DNA from: JALYZC01 sp963725645
Lineage (GTDB): Bacteria; Actinomycetota; Thermoleophilia; Solirubrobacterales; Solirubrobacteraceae
DNA length: 64,000 nt
Direction of reading: 5' to 3'
Assembly (NCBI GenBank): GCA_963725645.1
Contig: CAVRZD010000006.1
Coordinates: 1,860,001-1,924,000 of the forward strand
A model generated the notes under the pieces. It worked only from the letters and a program-made list of their open reading frames with translations. It ran no database searches and was not told the origin of the DNA. The number at the start of each line of letters is the position of its first letter. Position 1 is the stretch's first letter. Shown piece after piece: positions 20,341-27,935 of the stretch. Made by a program: the position numbers and the translations under genes.

Positions 20341-21574
20341 GTAGACCCGTCCGCAAGTTCGTTCACGCAACCAGCTGCAGGTGCGGCTCGCGATCGGTGA
20401 CCTCGGCGAGGACCCGGTCGAGGTCTGAGCGGGTGAAGGTCCACTCGAACGGCCGGGCGATCTCGGCGTAGCGGGCTTGGAAGGCGAGTAGCTGGTCGGA
20501 GAGCTGACCGAGTGAGCCGAAGTCGTTGGGCGTCAGCGCCTTGCGCTGGAGGATCGAGAAGTAGAGCTCGATCTGGTTGAGCCAGGAGGCGTGGATCGGG
20601 AGGTGGATCAGCCGCAGGTTCTCGTAGGCGCCCTCGAGCCGATCGACCGAGGTCTTGCCCGCGTGGGAGGAGCCGTTGTCGACGATCCAGAACACGCGGC
20701 GGGCGGACGCGTAAGGCTCGCTGCTCATGACGTCCTCGACGAGCCGGCCGAAGGGCTCGATCCCGGTCTTGGGCTCAACCCGGCCGAAGAGGTTGGCGTG
20801 GTGGACGTCCCAGGCGGCGAGATAGGCGAGGGTGCCGCCGCGGACGTAGTCGAACTCGCAAAGCGAGGGGCGCCCGCCAGCCGGGGCAAGGGTGCGATGA
20901 CGGCGCCCCAGCGCCTGCAGCTGGGACTTCTCATCGGCTGAGATCACCAGCTCGTCGGGCCGCAGTCGGCGGCCCTCGAAGCGCCGCGCGTAGAGGTCGA
21001 GCACCCGCCCGGCCCTTTCCGCGAAGTTCGGATCTCTCGGAAACAACCAGGAGCGAACCTGCCAGGGCTTGATCGCCGAGTCGTGCAGCCAGCGCCAGAT
21101 CGTCGTCGCCGAGGCGTCGGTGACGCCGCGCTCGATCACGAGACGGTGTAGCTCAGTGCGCGTGAAGCGCGAAAGCGGCAGGCCGTGGGCGGCCGGCAGC
21201 TCGCAGGCGATCGCCTTGACCTCGGCGACCTGCTCCGGGGGGAAAACGGCGCGGCCGACCTGCGCGCTGTCTGTCGGTGAGGCCCTCGAGCCGCTGTTCG
21301 CTGAATCTTCGCCGCCACTTGCCGACGCACTCGGGGGTGCAGTCCAGGCGCTCGGCGACCCTGAGGTCGGTTTCACCGGCCGCCGAGTAGAGGACCATCC
21401 GCGCCCGCTGGACCTCGCGAAATGGACGGGTCTCAGATCGAGCCAGGCGTTCGAGCTCGGCTCGCTCCTCGCAGTTCAGCTCGATCTCGATCTTCTGCGG
21501 CACCGCTGGAGGATTCGCCCTTCCATGGGCGATTCCTCCCCAGATCGCCTAAACGTACTTACGGACGCGTCTAC
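20341..21574 (-). mobile_element. IS630-family insertion sequence, copy B, 1234 bp
   Basis: Flanked by TA at 20339-20340 and 21575-21576 within CTAG. Inverted repeats begin GTAGACCCGTCCG on the left and GTAGACGCGTCCG on the right (as complement), matching at most of ~25 positions. It differs from copy A in ends and transposase, so it is a separate IS630 subgroup. It sits on the stop codon of the LamG gene, whose TAG is retained. Confidence 0.9.
20363..21503 (-). CDS. IS630-family transposase in two frames
   Basis: The first frame (GTG 21503) gives the HTH part (ETDLRVAERLDCTPECVGKW ... LTDRQRAGRPRRF). The second gives the rest: PPEQVAEVKAIACELPA, the DDE core ELVISADEKSQLQALGR, VFWIVDNGSSHAGK and HASWLNQIELYFSIL, ending at 20363. 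The frames join at a T4C6 run (21237-21246 on the plus strand as G6A4) and need a +1 step. Frameshifting is used by some IS630 elements, so this may be programmed; a simple inactivating indel is the alternative. Confidence 0.85.
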
Positions 21575-22722
21575 TAGCGGCGTGCCACGGTGAGTCGGGG
21601 CACAGCGCATTGGGCCCGGCCCGGGAGCAGCAAGCGCACCACGCCCTTGCGACGGGGGCGCAGCTTCAGCAATGCGCGACCGTTGCCTCGTGTGCGCGCG
21701 GTGACGCGCACGCCGGCCCCGTCTGAGACGATGCGGATCCGCCCGATAGGCCGGCCGTCACGGCGGACCGTCGCGCGGATCGTCGTCCATCGCCGAGCGC
21801 GCAGCCGAGCGGTCGAAACCGCAATCGTGAAGCAGCGCTTCGGCTTGGACTTCGATGGCTGCCGCTGATCGGGCGGGATCGGGTAAACGCCTCCGCGGGC
21901 GCCGGGGTCGGGCGCGATGGGCGGAGGAGGGGTGGCCGGCGCGGTGGCATCCGGGCCGCCGGCGGCGAACCCCGCGATCCACGCCGGGTCGAGCGGCTCG
22001 TTCGAGATGCGCACGTCGTCGATGTCGCCGCTGAAGGGCAGCCCGCACGAGCCGAGGTAGCCCCCGATCAGCGGTGTCGTGCTCTCCAGCCCGTAGCGGA
22101 TCTGCAGGTCGACGGGAATGCCCGCACCGACCTGCGCCCCGTCGACGTAGAGCCGCACCCGCACCCCGTCATAGGTGCCAACGGCGTAGTGCCAGCGGCC
22201 GTCCCAGATGCCACCCGCGGACAGCGCCGGCGACAGCACATAGCGGCCCCCGGTTGAGACATAGAACGCCAGCCCTCCACCGAACCCCGAGTACAGGCCG
22301 TATGAGCTAGCGAAGCACCCGGTCGCGCCCTTGGCCACGATGTAGCGCCAGATGCCCGGCGAGCCGCTCCGGCGCACCCACGCCTCGACCGAGATCCGCG
22401 CCGGTTCCAGACGCGCCGAGTCGGGGATCGTGACGCGATCGGACCCCGCGAACGACAACGCGCCGCCCCAGCGGCCCGCGATGCGCGCCGGGTCGGCTGC
22501 GTCTGGGCCCGAGCTCGCCCCGAGCACGCCGTCCAGTCCGCCTCCCGAGGCGTCGTCCACCATCTGTCCCCCAGCCTCGTCCATCCGCCAGTGCGCGACC
22601 ACAGCCGCGGACGCCGCCGCCCCTCCCATGCACGGCGCCACAACCACCGCCAACCCGAAAACCAACCGCACGAACCGCCATCCATGTCGGATCGAGCTGC
22701 AATAGCCTAACCCCGTGTTCAC
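21574..22722 (-). CDS. Exported LamG-domain protein
   Basis: 382 residues from GTG 22722 with a strong AGGAGG site (22730-22735). A signal peptide (WRFVRLVFGLAVVVAPCMGGAAASA) ends near residue 40. Residues ~45-245 form a concanavalin A-like LamG domain: VAHWRMDEAGG, SFAGSDRVTIPDS, ISVEAWVRRSG, WHYAVGTYDGVRVRLYVDG, FSGDIDDVRISNEPL. A Pro-rich linker and a ~90-residue basic beta domain (RATVRRDGRPIGRIRIVSDG) follow. Probably a carbohydrate- or surface-binding secreted protein. Its stop codon TAG (21574-21576) contains the TA target of IS630 copy B. Confidence 0.82.
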   Translation of the reverse strand: MNTGLGYCSSIRHGWRFVRLVFGLAVVVAPCMGGAAASAAVVAHWRMDEAGGQMVDDASGGGLDGVLGASSGPDAADPARIAGRWGGALSFAGSDRVTIPDSARLEPARISVEAWVRRSGSPGIWRYIVAKGATGCFASSYGLYSGFGGGLAFYVSTGGRYVLSPALSAGGIWDGRWHYAVGTYDGVRVRLYVDGAQVGAGIPVDLQIRYGLESTTPLIGGYLGSCGLPFSGDIDDVRISNEPLDPAWIAGFAAGGPDATAPATPPPPIAPDPGARGGVYPIPPDQRQPSKSKPKRCFTIAVSTARLRARRWTTIRATVRRDGRPIGRIRIVSDGAGVRVTARTRGNGRALLKLRPRRKGVVRLLLPGRAQCAVPRLTVARR

Positions 22723-22733
22723 CAAAAGGCCTC

Positions 22734-22910
22734 CTACGCAGCCTCGCAACGTTCGCCAACACCAACACGCCGCTGGAACATCCGCAAGATCGCCGCGGCA
22801 GCGCGCTGCCCGGCTTGTCCATCCCACAACGGGATCGGTCGGGCTCGGGGGCGGGGCACCGCCGCCGCCTCGACGAAGCTGGGCGACGCTCCGACGACGC
22901 ACATGACCAA
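22734..22910 (-). pseudogene. Possible C-terminal fragment of UDP-GlcNAc 2-epimerase (WecB-like)
   Basis: The minus-strand frame ends CVVGASPSFVEAAAVPRPRA then IPLWDGQAGQRAAAAILRMF, resembling the last helix and P-LWDG-A-x-R-A signature of non-hydrolysing UDP-N-acetylglucosamine 2-epimerases. Nothing upstream continues the match, so about 300 residues are missing. It would fit the other remnants of surface-sugar genes nearby. The identification rests on a short stretch. Confidence 0.45.
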
Positions 22911-23237
22911 CCAGCTATCTGGCGCATGCTCCCTGAAGGTCATCACCGAAACCAACGCCTCCGCGCATCTTGTTTCTTGCGTAGTGCACCGGACCCGTGT
23001 CGCCTCTCTGACACCGGTTCTAACGCCATGTGGCGCAGCAATAGGCCGGCCGGCGAGGCGCGGTCGCCCGCGGTCCCGCCGCGTGCTCGGACGGTCGAGC
23101 TCAAGCCCCTAACGCCTGACCCCCGGGGGCCATCGCGCATCGTGGCCGCGATCCTGGGCGCAGCACCTTGCTCGCTGACGGCGCGCGCCGCGACCATGAA
23201 TCAGCTAATCCTCCGGACGCCCTGGGAAAATGGAGTC
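22911..23237. other. Non-coding interval before the RHH pair
   Basis: About 330 bases with no convincing gene on either strand; short open frames here have no recognisable composition or ribosome site. It probably holds sequence left from the deleted wecB-like gene and the promoter of the RHH gene at 23238. I see no clear promoter boxes. Confidence 0.5.
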
Positions 23238-23540
23238 ATGCCGAGAATCGATGTCCACATCTCCGATGAGGCACTCGAGCGGCTGGACGCGATCGCCGGC
23301 GAGCAAGGCTCGAGCCGTTCCGCGGCGGTGCGCGCTTTGATTGAGACGGGGTCGCCGGCGTCGGCGCCCGCGGACCTGCAGGAAGCGTTGTCGCTGCTGT
23401 CCGCCAGCGCGCGGGAGGGCAGCGTGGCAGCGAGGGTTGCGCTGGCTCGACTGCTTGCCGACCGTGACCGGAACACCTCGCCGGCGCGGCGGCGCCTAGA
23501 CGAGCTCGCCGAACGACGACGTAGGAAGGGCAAGCCGTGA
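23238..23540 (+). CDS. Ribbon-helix-helix (CopG-like) protein, second copy
   Basis: 100 residues from ATG 23238 behind GGAG. RHH fold: RIDVHISDEALERLDAIAGE, then GSSRSAAVRALIETG. The C-terminal half (DLQEALSLLSASAREGSVAARVALARLLADRD) is the same helical module as in the protein at 17407, followed by a basic tail. It overlaps the next small gene by 4 nt (GTGA), so the two are translated together. A DNA-binding regulator or antitoxin role is inferred from the fold and the coupling. Confidence 0.75.
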   Translation: MPRIDVHISDEALERLDAIAGEQGSSRSAAVRALIETGSPASAPADLQEALSLLSASAREGSVAARVALARLLADRDRNTSPARRRLDELAERRRRKGKP

Positions 23541-23722
23541 ACACCGTGTTCGACCTCGACGACCTGACCGACGACGAGGTTCTCGAGGCCGTCGCGGCGG
23601 CCGCGGACGCCGGGCGTCGCAACGCGGCGCGCGTGCTCGACACCTTGGCCGAGGTGATGGAGGAGCACGGCGAGCTGTCGTTCGTCGACCGGTTGGTCGC
23701 GAGCCGGTTCGTCGAGTCCTAG
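23537..23722 (+). CDS. Small acidic helical protein coupled to the RHH gene
   Basis: 61 residues from GTG 23537, overlapping the RHH stop as GTGA. It is acidic and helical (FDLDDLTDDEVLEAVAAAAD, then RNAARVLDTLAEVMEEHGE). No recognised family or catalytic motif. The tight coupling with an RHH protein suggests a two-protein module, but the acidic composition is not typical of a toxin. Its TAG stop (23720-23722) lies inside the CCTAGA duplication of the IS481 element and survives the insertion. Confidence 0.6.
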   Translation: MNTVFDLDDLTDDEVLEAVAAAADAGRRNAARVLDTLAEVMEEHGELSFVDRLVASRFVES

Positions 23723-24686
23723 ATGTAAGAACCGACCAGGTTGTTCCCTTGCTGGAGTGCCGTGAGGCGCTCGATGGGCGTCTTGTGAGCGAGGGAGCCG
23801 TGTGGTCTGCGTGAGTTGTAGTGCTCGAGCCAGTCGGACAGGGCGGCGGCGCGTTCGATCGAGGAGCCGTAGATCGCGCCGTAGGCCCAGCCCGCGAGCA
23901 GGGTGCGGATGAAGCACAGGCCTTGCCGTTGGTCCGCGGCCGGTAGGGCCGCGTTCGGATGTGCTTGATCTTGAGCGTCCGGCAGGCGATGGCGTGCAGC
24001 TTGGAACGGTAGGCGGAGCCGTTGTCGGTCATCAACCGCTCGACCCGGATGCCCTTGGCCGCGTAGAAGCGCAGCGCCCGCCGCAGAAAGCCGATGCAGG
24101 TTGTGGCCTTCTCGTCGGTGAGCAGCTCCACGTAGGCGAGCCTGGTCGCGTCGTCGATGCAGATGTGCACGAACTCCCAGCCGGCGCCGCGGGAGCGCCG
24201 GCCTGGACCGCGCTTGCCGGTGGCGCGGTGGCCCGCGCCCTTGCGCCCGATCCGCCCGAGCTTCTTGACGTCGATGTGCAAGAGCTCCCCGGGCCGCTTG
24301 CGCTCGTAGCGATTCGGCGGCTCGGGCGGCTCGAGGCGCGAGAGCTTGCCGAGCCCGATGCGGGTCAGGATCCCCTGCACCGTGGAGAGCGCCATCCCGA
24401 GCGTCAGCGCGATCTCCTGACCAGTGAACCGCACGCGGCGCAGCGCCGCGATCGCCGCGATGCGGTCCTCTGGCGTCGCCCCGGGCTGGCTGCCCGGCGC
24501 CGAGCAGCGATCGATCAGCCCGACCTCGCCCTCGGCGCGGTAGCGATCGACCCACTTGCGCGCAGTGCGCTCGCTCACCTCGGCGGCCTCGGCCGCCTCG
24601 CTGAGCGACCACCCCTCCCCAACTACGCGCCGGGCGAGCCTCAGGCGCTGCTTCGGTGTGAGGGCGGCGTTACCGTGGAGCTTCAT
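23719..24686 (-). pseudogene. IS481-family transposase, frameshifted
   Basis: Starts at ATG 24686 with a strong AAGGAGG. The first frame gives two HTH units (GWSLSEAAEAAEVSERTARKW; TGQEIALTLGMALSTVQGIL) and a DDE core: ELLHIDVKKLGRIG and VERLMTDNGSAYRS. After RTNGKA the frame breaks near 23920. The other frame continues FIRTLLAGWAYGAIYG to LQQGNNLVGSYI and stops at the TAG made by the target CTAG. The break replaces the usual GKAERF, so the catalytic Glu codon is lost. The element is probably immobile unless helped in trans. Confidence 0.88.
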
Positions 24687-24769
24687 CCGGTGACCTCCTT
24701 GGGTCTGGGTGGCTTCGACACCCCCAGCCTCCAAGGAGGCCCGGATGAACAACGTGGTCAGGTTCTACA
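23724..24769 (-). mobile_element. IS481-family insertion sequence, 1046 bp
   Basis: Ends TGTAAGAACCGACCAGGTTG (left) and, as complement, TGTAGAACCTGACCACGTTG (right) form imperfect inverted repeats starting with TG. A 6-bp duplication CCTAGA flanks it (23718-23723 and 24770-24775), fitting the NCTAGN target known for Bordetella IS481. It contains one transposase gene that is frameshifted. It is inserted at the stop codon of the small acidic protein gene. Confidence 0.92.
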
Positions 24770-24790
24770 CCTAGACCGCCCTTATGGGTT

Positions 24791-24931
24791 TTAGGTACCC
24801 CGCGTGTCGTCGCCGGGGTAGAAGAGCAGCACGACGCGCTCGCCGCGGTGCTCGGACAGCCGAAAGCGGCCGTCGGTTCCGTCGAGATCGAAGTCGGGCG
24901 CCACGTCGCCGACCTTGAGTCCTCCTGCCAT
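24791..24931 (-). pseudogene. Truncated peroxiredoxin (AhpC/TSA or Bcp type)
   Basis: 46 codons from ATG 24931, behind a strong CAGGAGG, read MAGGLKVGDVAPDFDLDGTD ... RVVLLFYPGDDT, the start of a peroxiredoxin. The frame then ends RGT-stop just before the position of the peroxidatic Cys (FYPGDDTPVCT in relatives). The rest of the gene is missing; the IS481 right end is 21 bp beyond the break. The fragment cannot have peroxidase activity. Confidence 0.8.
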
Positions 24932-24968
24932 GCCTTCGCCTCCTGGTTGGTTCCCGCCGGGAGGGAGG

Positions 24969-25320
24969 CTAGCGCGCGATCGTGAACGCCGCGACGCTGG
25001 GCCGGGACACGTTGCCGGCGGCGTCCTTCGCCGTGGCGGTAGCCCGGTACGAGCCGGGCTTGAGCGCCCTGCGGCCGATGCGCCCGGTGAACACGACCCG
25101 GTTGACGCCCTGCAGCCCGCGGCGCTTGAGCGTCCCGACCGTCACGTAGCGCGTGCAGCGACGCTTGCGACGGTTCGACCGCGTCGGCGCCCGGCACGTC
25201 CTCCCCACCTTGCGCCCACCTTTCGGTTGCGCGATCACGATAGTCGCCGCCGCCGGCTCCGATAGCGGCGAGCGCCGCGCGGCATCCGAGCAGGGCGGCT
25301 GACCACACCCGTCGCACCAC
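24969..25320 (-). pseudogene. Exported Ig-like domain protein, apparently frameshifted
   Basis: From GTG 25320 one frame reads a signal peptide (VRRVWSAALLGCRAALAAIGAG). After a GGC run near 25250 a different frame carries the mature domain: TIVIAQPKGGRKVGRTCRAP, RRCTRYVTVGTLKRRGLQG, RIGRRALKPGSYRATATAKD and AAGNVSRPSVAAFTIAR, ending at 24969. A one-base change in the GGC run would fuse them into a ~107-residue secreted protein with an Ig/FnIII-like beta domain and one Cys pair. The in-frame GTG at 25238 would give only the domain without a signal. The last 24 codons are duplicated at 17283. Confidence 0.6.
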
Positions 25321-25338
25321 CCAGTCTACGGTCGCGGG

Positions 25339-26181
25339 TCAACCCCGGCGCCGCGCACGCGGGCGCGGCTGGCAGCGCTCGCACACGTACGTGCCGCGAC
25401 CCGCGGCGACCAGCTTGCGCACCGGCCCGCCGCAGCGCGGGCACGGGTCGCCCTCGTGCAGGTGGACGAGGAATTCGTCCTGGAAGGAGCCACGCGCGCC
25501 GTCGAGGTCGCGAAAGTCGTCGATGCTCGCGCCGTTGGCGTCGATCCCGGCCTCGAGCGTCTCGACGATCGCCGGCGCGAGCGCCTCCCACTGGGCGCGC
25601 GTGAGCCGGCCGGCCGGACGCAGCGGATGGACCCGCGCGCGGAACAGCGCCTCGTCGGCGTAGATGTTGCCAACGCCCGCGATCCGCTTCTGGTCGAGCA
25701 GGAAGGCCTTGACCGGAGCGCGGCTGCCGCGCGCGAGCGCGCGTAGGTGCTCGGCGCCGAAGCCGGCATCGAAGGGCTCGAGGCCCAGCCGCGCGTCGAG
25801 GAAGTCGTCGAGAGCGTCTGGCCCGTCGGCGAGCTGGCCGGTGCCGAAGCGGCGCGCGTCCACGTAGAGCAGCTCGTGGCCGTCGTCGAGATCGATCTCC
25901 ACGCGGGTGTAGGACGGGCGCTCGGCCGGGTCGTAGAGCAGGTTGCCGGTCATGCGCAGGTGCTGGAGCAGGAAGCGCTCGCCGCTCAGCTCCCACACGA
26001 GGTACTTGCCGCGGCGGCCGAGCGACTCGACCCGGCGTCCGGCCAGCGCCTGCTCCATCTCCCGGGGCCGCAGCGGGAAGCACCAGCGCTCGTCGTCGAC
26101 GCGCACGCACGCCAGCGCCCGCCCCTCCACGCGCGGCGCGAGCTGGCGGCGGATCGTCTCGACCTCGGGGAGCTCGGGCAT
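25339..26181 (-). CDS. mutM: Formamidopyrimidine-DNA glycosylase
   Basis: 280 residues. It starts PELPEVETIRRQL, so the catalytic Pro2 and Glu3 are in place after Met removal. FLLQHLRMTGNLLYD contains the conserved Lys/His region; LLDQKRIAGVGNIYADEALF is the H2TH motif. The C-terminal zinc finger is CPRCGGPVRK ... TYVCERCQ. The enzyme removes 8-oxoguanine and other oxidised purines and nicks the site. It is downstream of deoB by 6 bp on the same strand and ends about 18 bp after the start of the Ig-like gene. Confidence 0.97.
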   Translation of the reverse strand: MPELPEVETIRRQLAPRVEGRALACVRVDDERWCFPLRPREMEQALAGRRVESLGRRGKYLVWELSGERFLLQHLRMTGNLLYDPAERPSYTRVEIDLDDGHELLYVDARRFGTGQLADGPDALDDFLDARLGLEPFDAGFGAEHLRALARGSRAPVKAFLLDQKRIAGVGNIYADEALFRARVHPLRPAGRLTRAQWEALAPAIVETLEAGIDANGASIDDFRDLDGARGSFQDEFLVHLHEGDPCPRCGGPVRKLVAAGRGTYVCERCQPRPRARRRG

Positions 26182-26187
26182 CTGCCT

Positions 26188-27339
26188 TCAGGGTACGAAG
26201 GGCGTCCCGGGCAGCTCGGGCGCGTCGCGCCCGGCCAGCCAGCGCAGGACCGAGGCGCCGACATCGGCCAGCGGGCCGTCGTGGCGTCGCCCGCGGTGAC
26301 CGTCGAACACCGCCAGGAGCGGCGCGCACTCGCGGGTGTGATCGGTGCCCGGCGTGGTCGGGTCACAGCCGTGGTCGGCCGTGAGCACGAGCAGGTCCCC
26401 GGGGCGCATCAGCGTCAGCCACGCGGCGACCGCGGCGTCGATCTCCCGCAGCGCTCGAGCGAAGCCCTCGACGTCCTTGCGGTGCCCGTAGACCTGGTCG
26501 GTCTCGACCAGGTTGACGAACACGAACCCGTCCTCGAGGTCGCGCAGCAGCGCGCTCGTGGCCTCGATCGCGAGCGCGTTCGTGGGGCCCGCGTGATCCG
26601 CGTCGATGCCGACCCCGGCGAACAGCTCCGGCACCTTCCCCACCCCGTGCACCGGAACCCCGGCGGCGCGCAGCTCCTCGAGGTACGAGCGCGACGGTGG
26701 CGCCAGCGCGAAGTCGCGGCGGCCCAGCGTTCGCACGAACCCTCCGGGCGGGCCCTCGAACGGGCGCGCGATCACGCGGCCGACGGCGTGCTCGCCGGTC
26801 ATCAGCCCGCGCGCCGCCGCGCACGCTGCGTAGAGCTCGTCGGGCGCAACGACGTCGACGTGCGCGCAGATCTGCATCACCGAGTCCTGCGAGGTGTAGA
26901 CGATCAGCTCGCCGGTGCGCAGGTGCTCCTCCCCGAAGCGCTGGATCGCCTCGACCCCGTTGCACTGGGCGTTCCCCAGCACGCCGCGGCCCGTGGCCTG
27001 CTCCAGCGCCGCCACGATCTCCGGCGGGAAGCCGCCGGGGTAGGTCGGCGGCCGGCGTGCGAGCGTCACGCCCATGAGCTCCCAGTGCCCCGTGGTCGAG
27101 TCCTTCCCCGGACCGCGCGGGTACAGGCGGCCGTGGAGCACGGGCTCGGCCGCCGGCGGCACGCCCTCGATCGGTTCGATCGACCCCAGCCCGAGGGCGC
27201 CGAGGGTCGGCAGGTCGAGGCCGCCGACGGCGCCGGCAAGGTGGCCGAGGGTGTCGGCGCCCGCGTCGCCGTAGTCGGCGGCGTCCTCGGCAGCGCCCAC
27301 GCCGCAGGCGTCGAGCACGACCACCGCCGCCCGGCTCAT
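26188..27339 (-). CDS. deoB: Phosphopentomutase
   Basis: 383 residues of the alkaline-phosphatase superfamily. It interconverts (deoxy)ribose 1-phosphate and 5-phosphate in nucleoside salvage. Metal and catalytic sites: AVVVLDACGVGAAEDAADYG (Asp), GKDSTTGHWELMG (phosphothreonine region), VFVNLVETDQVYGHRKD, and VLTADHGCDPTTPGTDHTRE. The ATG at 27339 overlaps the lipoprotein stop as ATGA. The longer open frame upstream is only a shadow of neighbouring genes. Confidence 0.95.
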   Translation of the reverse strand: MSRAAVVVLDACGVGAAEDAADYGDAGADTLGHLAGAVGGLDLPTLGALGLGSIEPIEGVPPAAEPVLHGRLYPRGPGKDSTTGHWELMGVTLARRPPTYPGGFPPEIVAALEQATGRGVLGNAQCNGVEAIQRFGEEHLRTGELIVYTSQDSVMQICAHVDVVAPDELYAACAAARGLMTGEHAVGRVIARPFEGPPGGFVRTLGRRDFALAPPSRSYLEELRAAGVPVHGVGKVPELFAGVGIDADHAGPTNALAIEATSALLRDLEDGFVFVNLVETDQVYGHRKDVEGFARALREIDAAVAAWLTLMRPGDLLVLTADHGCDPTTPGTDHTRECAPLLAVFDGHRGRRHDGPLADVGASVLRWLAGRDAPELPGTPFVP

Positions 27340-27917
27340 GCGCCGTTCGAGCTGGGCGCGCGAAGGCGGACCGATTGGGTCAGCGGCTGGAAGACCGAGC
27401 CGTCCAGGCGCGCGAAGTCCGTCGGCGGGGCGAACGCGTCGATCACGATCTCGCTCCCGCGGTCGAACAGGTGGGTCGAGCGCACGCGGCGGAGCTGACC
27501 GCCGATCCGCTCCGTCGCCACGAGCTGGATGCCCTTGACGCCGTTGACGTCCACGACCTTGGTGGTCTCGATGCGGACGGAGCGATCCCGCGCCTGGACG
27601 TCGTCGGACAGGCTGGCCTGCGCCTGGTCCAGCTCGCTCTTGGTCTTGGGGATCGGCTCCTTGCGCGGGTAGCGCCACACGGCGACGGTCGCCGGGCCGG
27701 AGCCGATCAGGGCCACCAGCGGACGGGACCCGCCGTTCTGGTACCAGTTGCGCGGCGCGGCGAGGCTGACCCCGGCGGCCGGATAGGCCAGGTGGGCGAC
27801 CCGCGCTGGCTTCTGCGCCCCGGTCACGTTCGGAACGTGCTGGCGCTCGTTGCCGCAGCCGGCGGCCAGGAGGGCGAGGGTCAGTGAGACGGCGACGGTC
27901 GGGGCGGCGGCGCGCAC
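27336..27917 (-). CDS. Putative lipoprotein (193 aa)
   Basis: Starts at GTG 27917. The signal sequence PTVAVSLTLALLAAGC is a clear lipobox with Cys21, so the mature protein should sit outside the cytoplasmic membrane. The mature part is ~170 residues with strands typical of a small alpha/beta domain (AGVSLAAPRNWYQNGG, PATVAVWRYPRKEPIPKT, VDVNGVKGIQLVATERIGGQ, SEIVIDAFAPPTDF). It recalls actinobacterial lipoproteins of unknown role. It is coupled to deoB by a 4-nt overlap and follows xerD by 18 bp. Confidence 0.75.
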   Translation of the reverse strand: MRAAAPTVAVSLTLALLAAGCGNERQHVPNVTGAQKPARVAHLAYPAAGVSLAAPRNWYQNGGSRPLVALIGSGPATVAVWRYPRKEPIPKTKSELDQAQASLSDDVQARDRSVRIETTKVVDVNGVKGIQLVATERIGGQLRRVRSTHLFDRGSEIVIDAFAPPTDFARLDGSVFQPLTQSVRLRAPSSNGA

Positions 27918-27935
27918 CCGCGCGATTCTTCCATC

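Noticed and set aside
24670..25320. 216-codon open frame on the minus strand as a full gene
   Set aside because: Only its first ~25 codons look like a signal peptide; the rest is out of frame with the Ig-like domain and the peroxiredoxin fragment.
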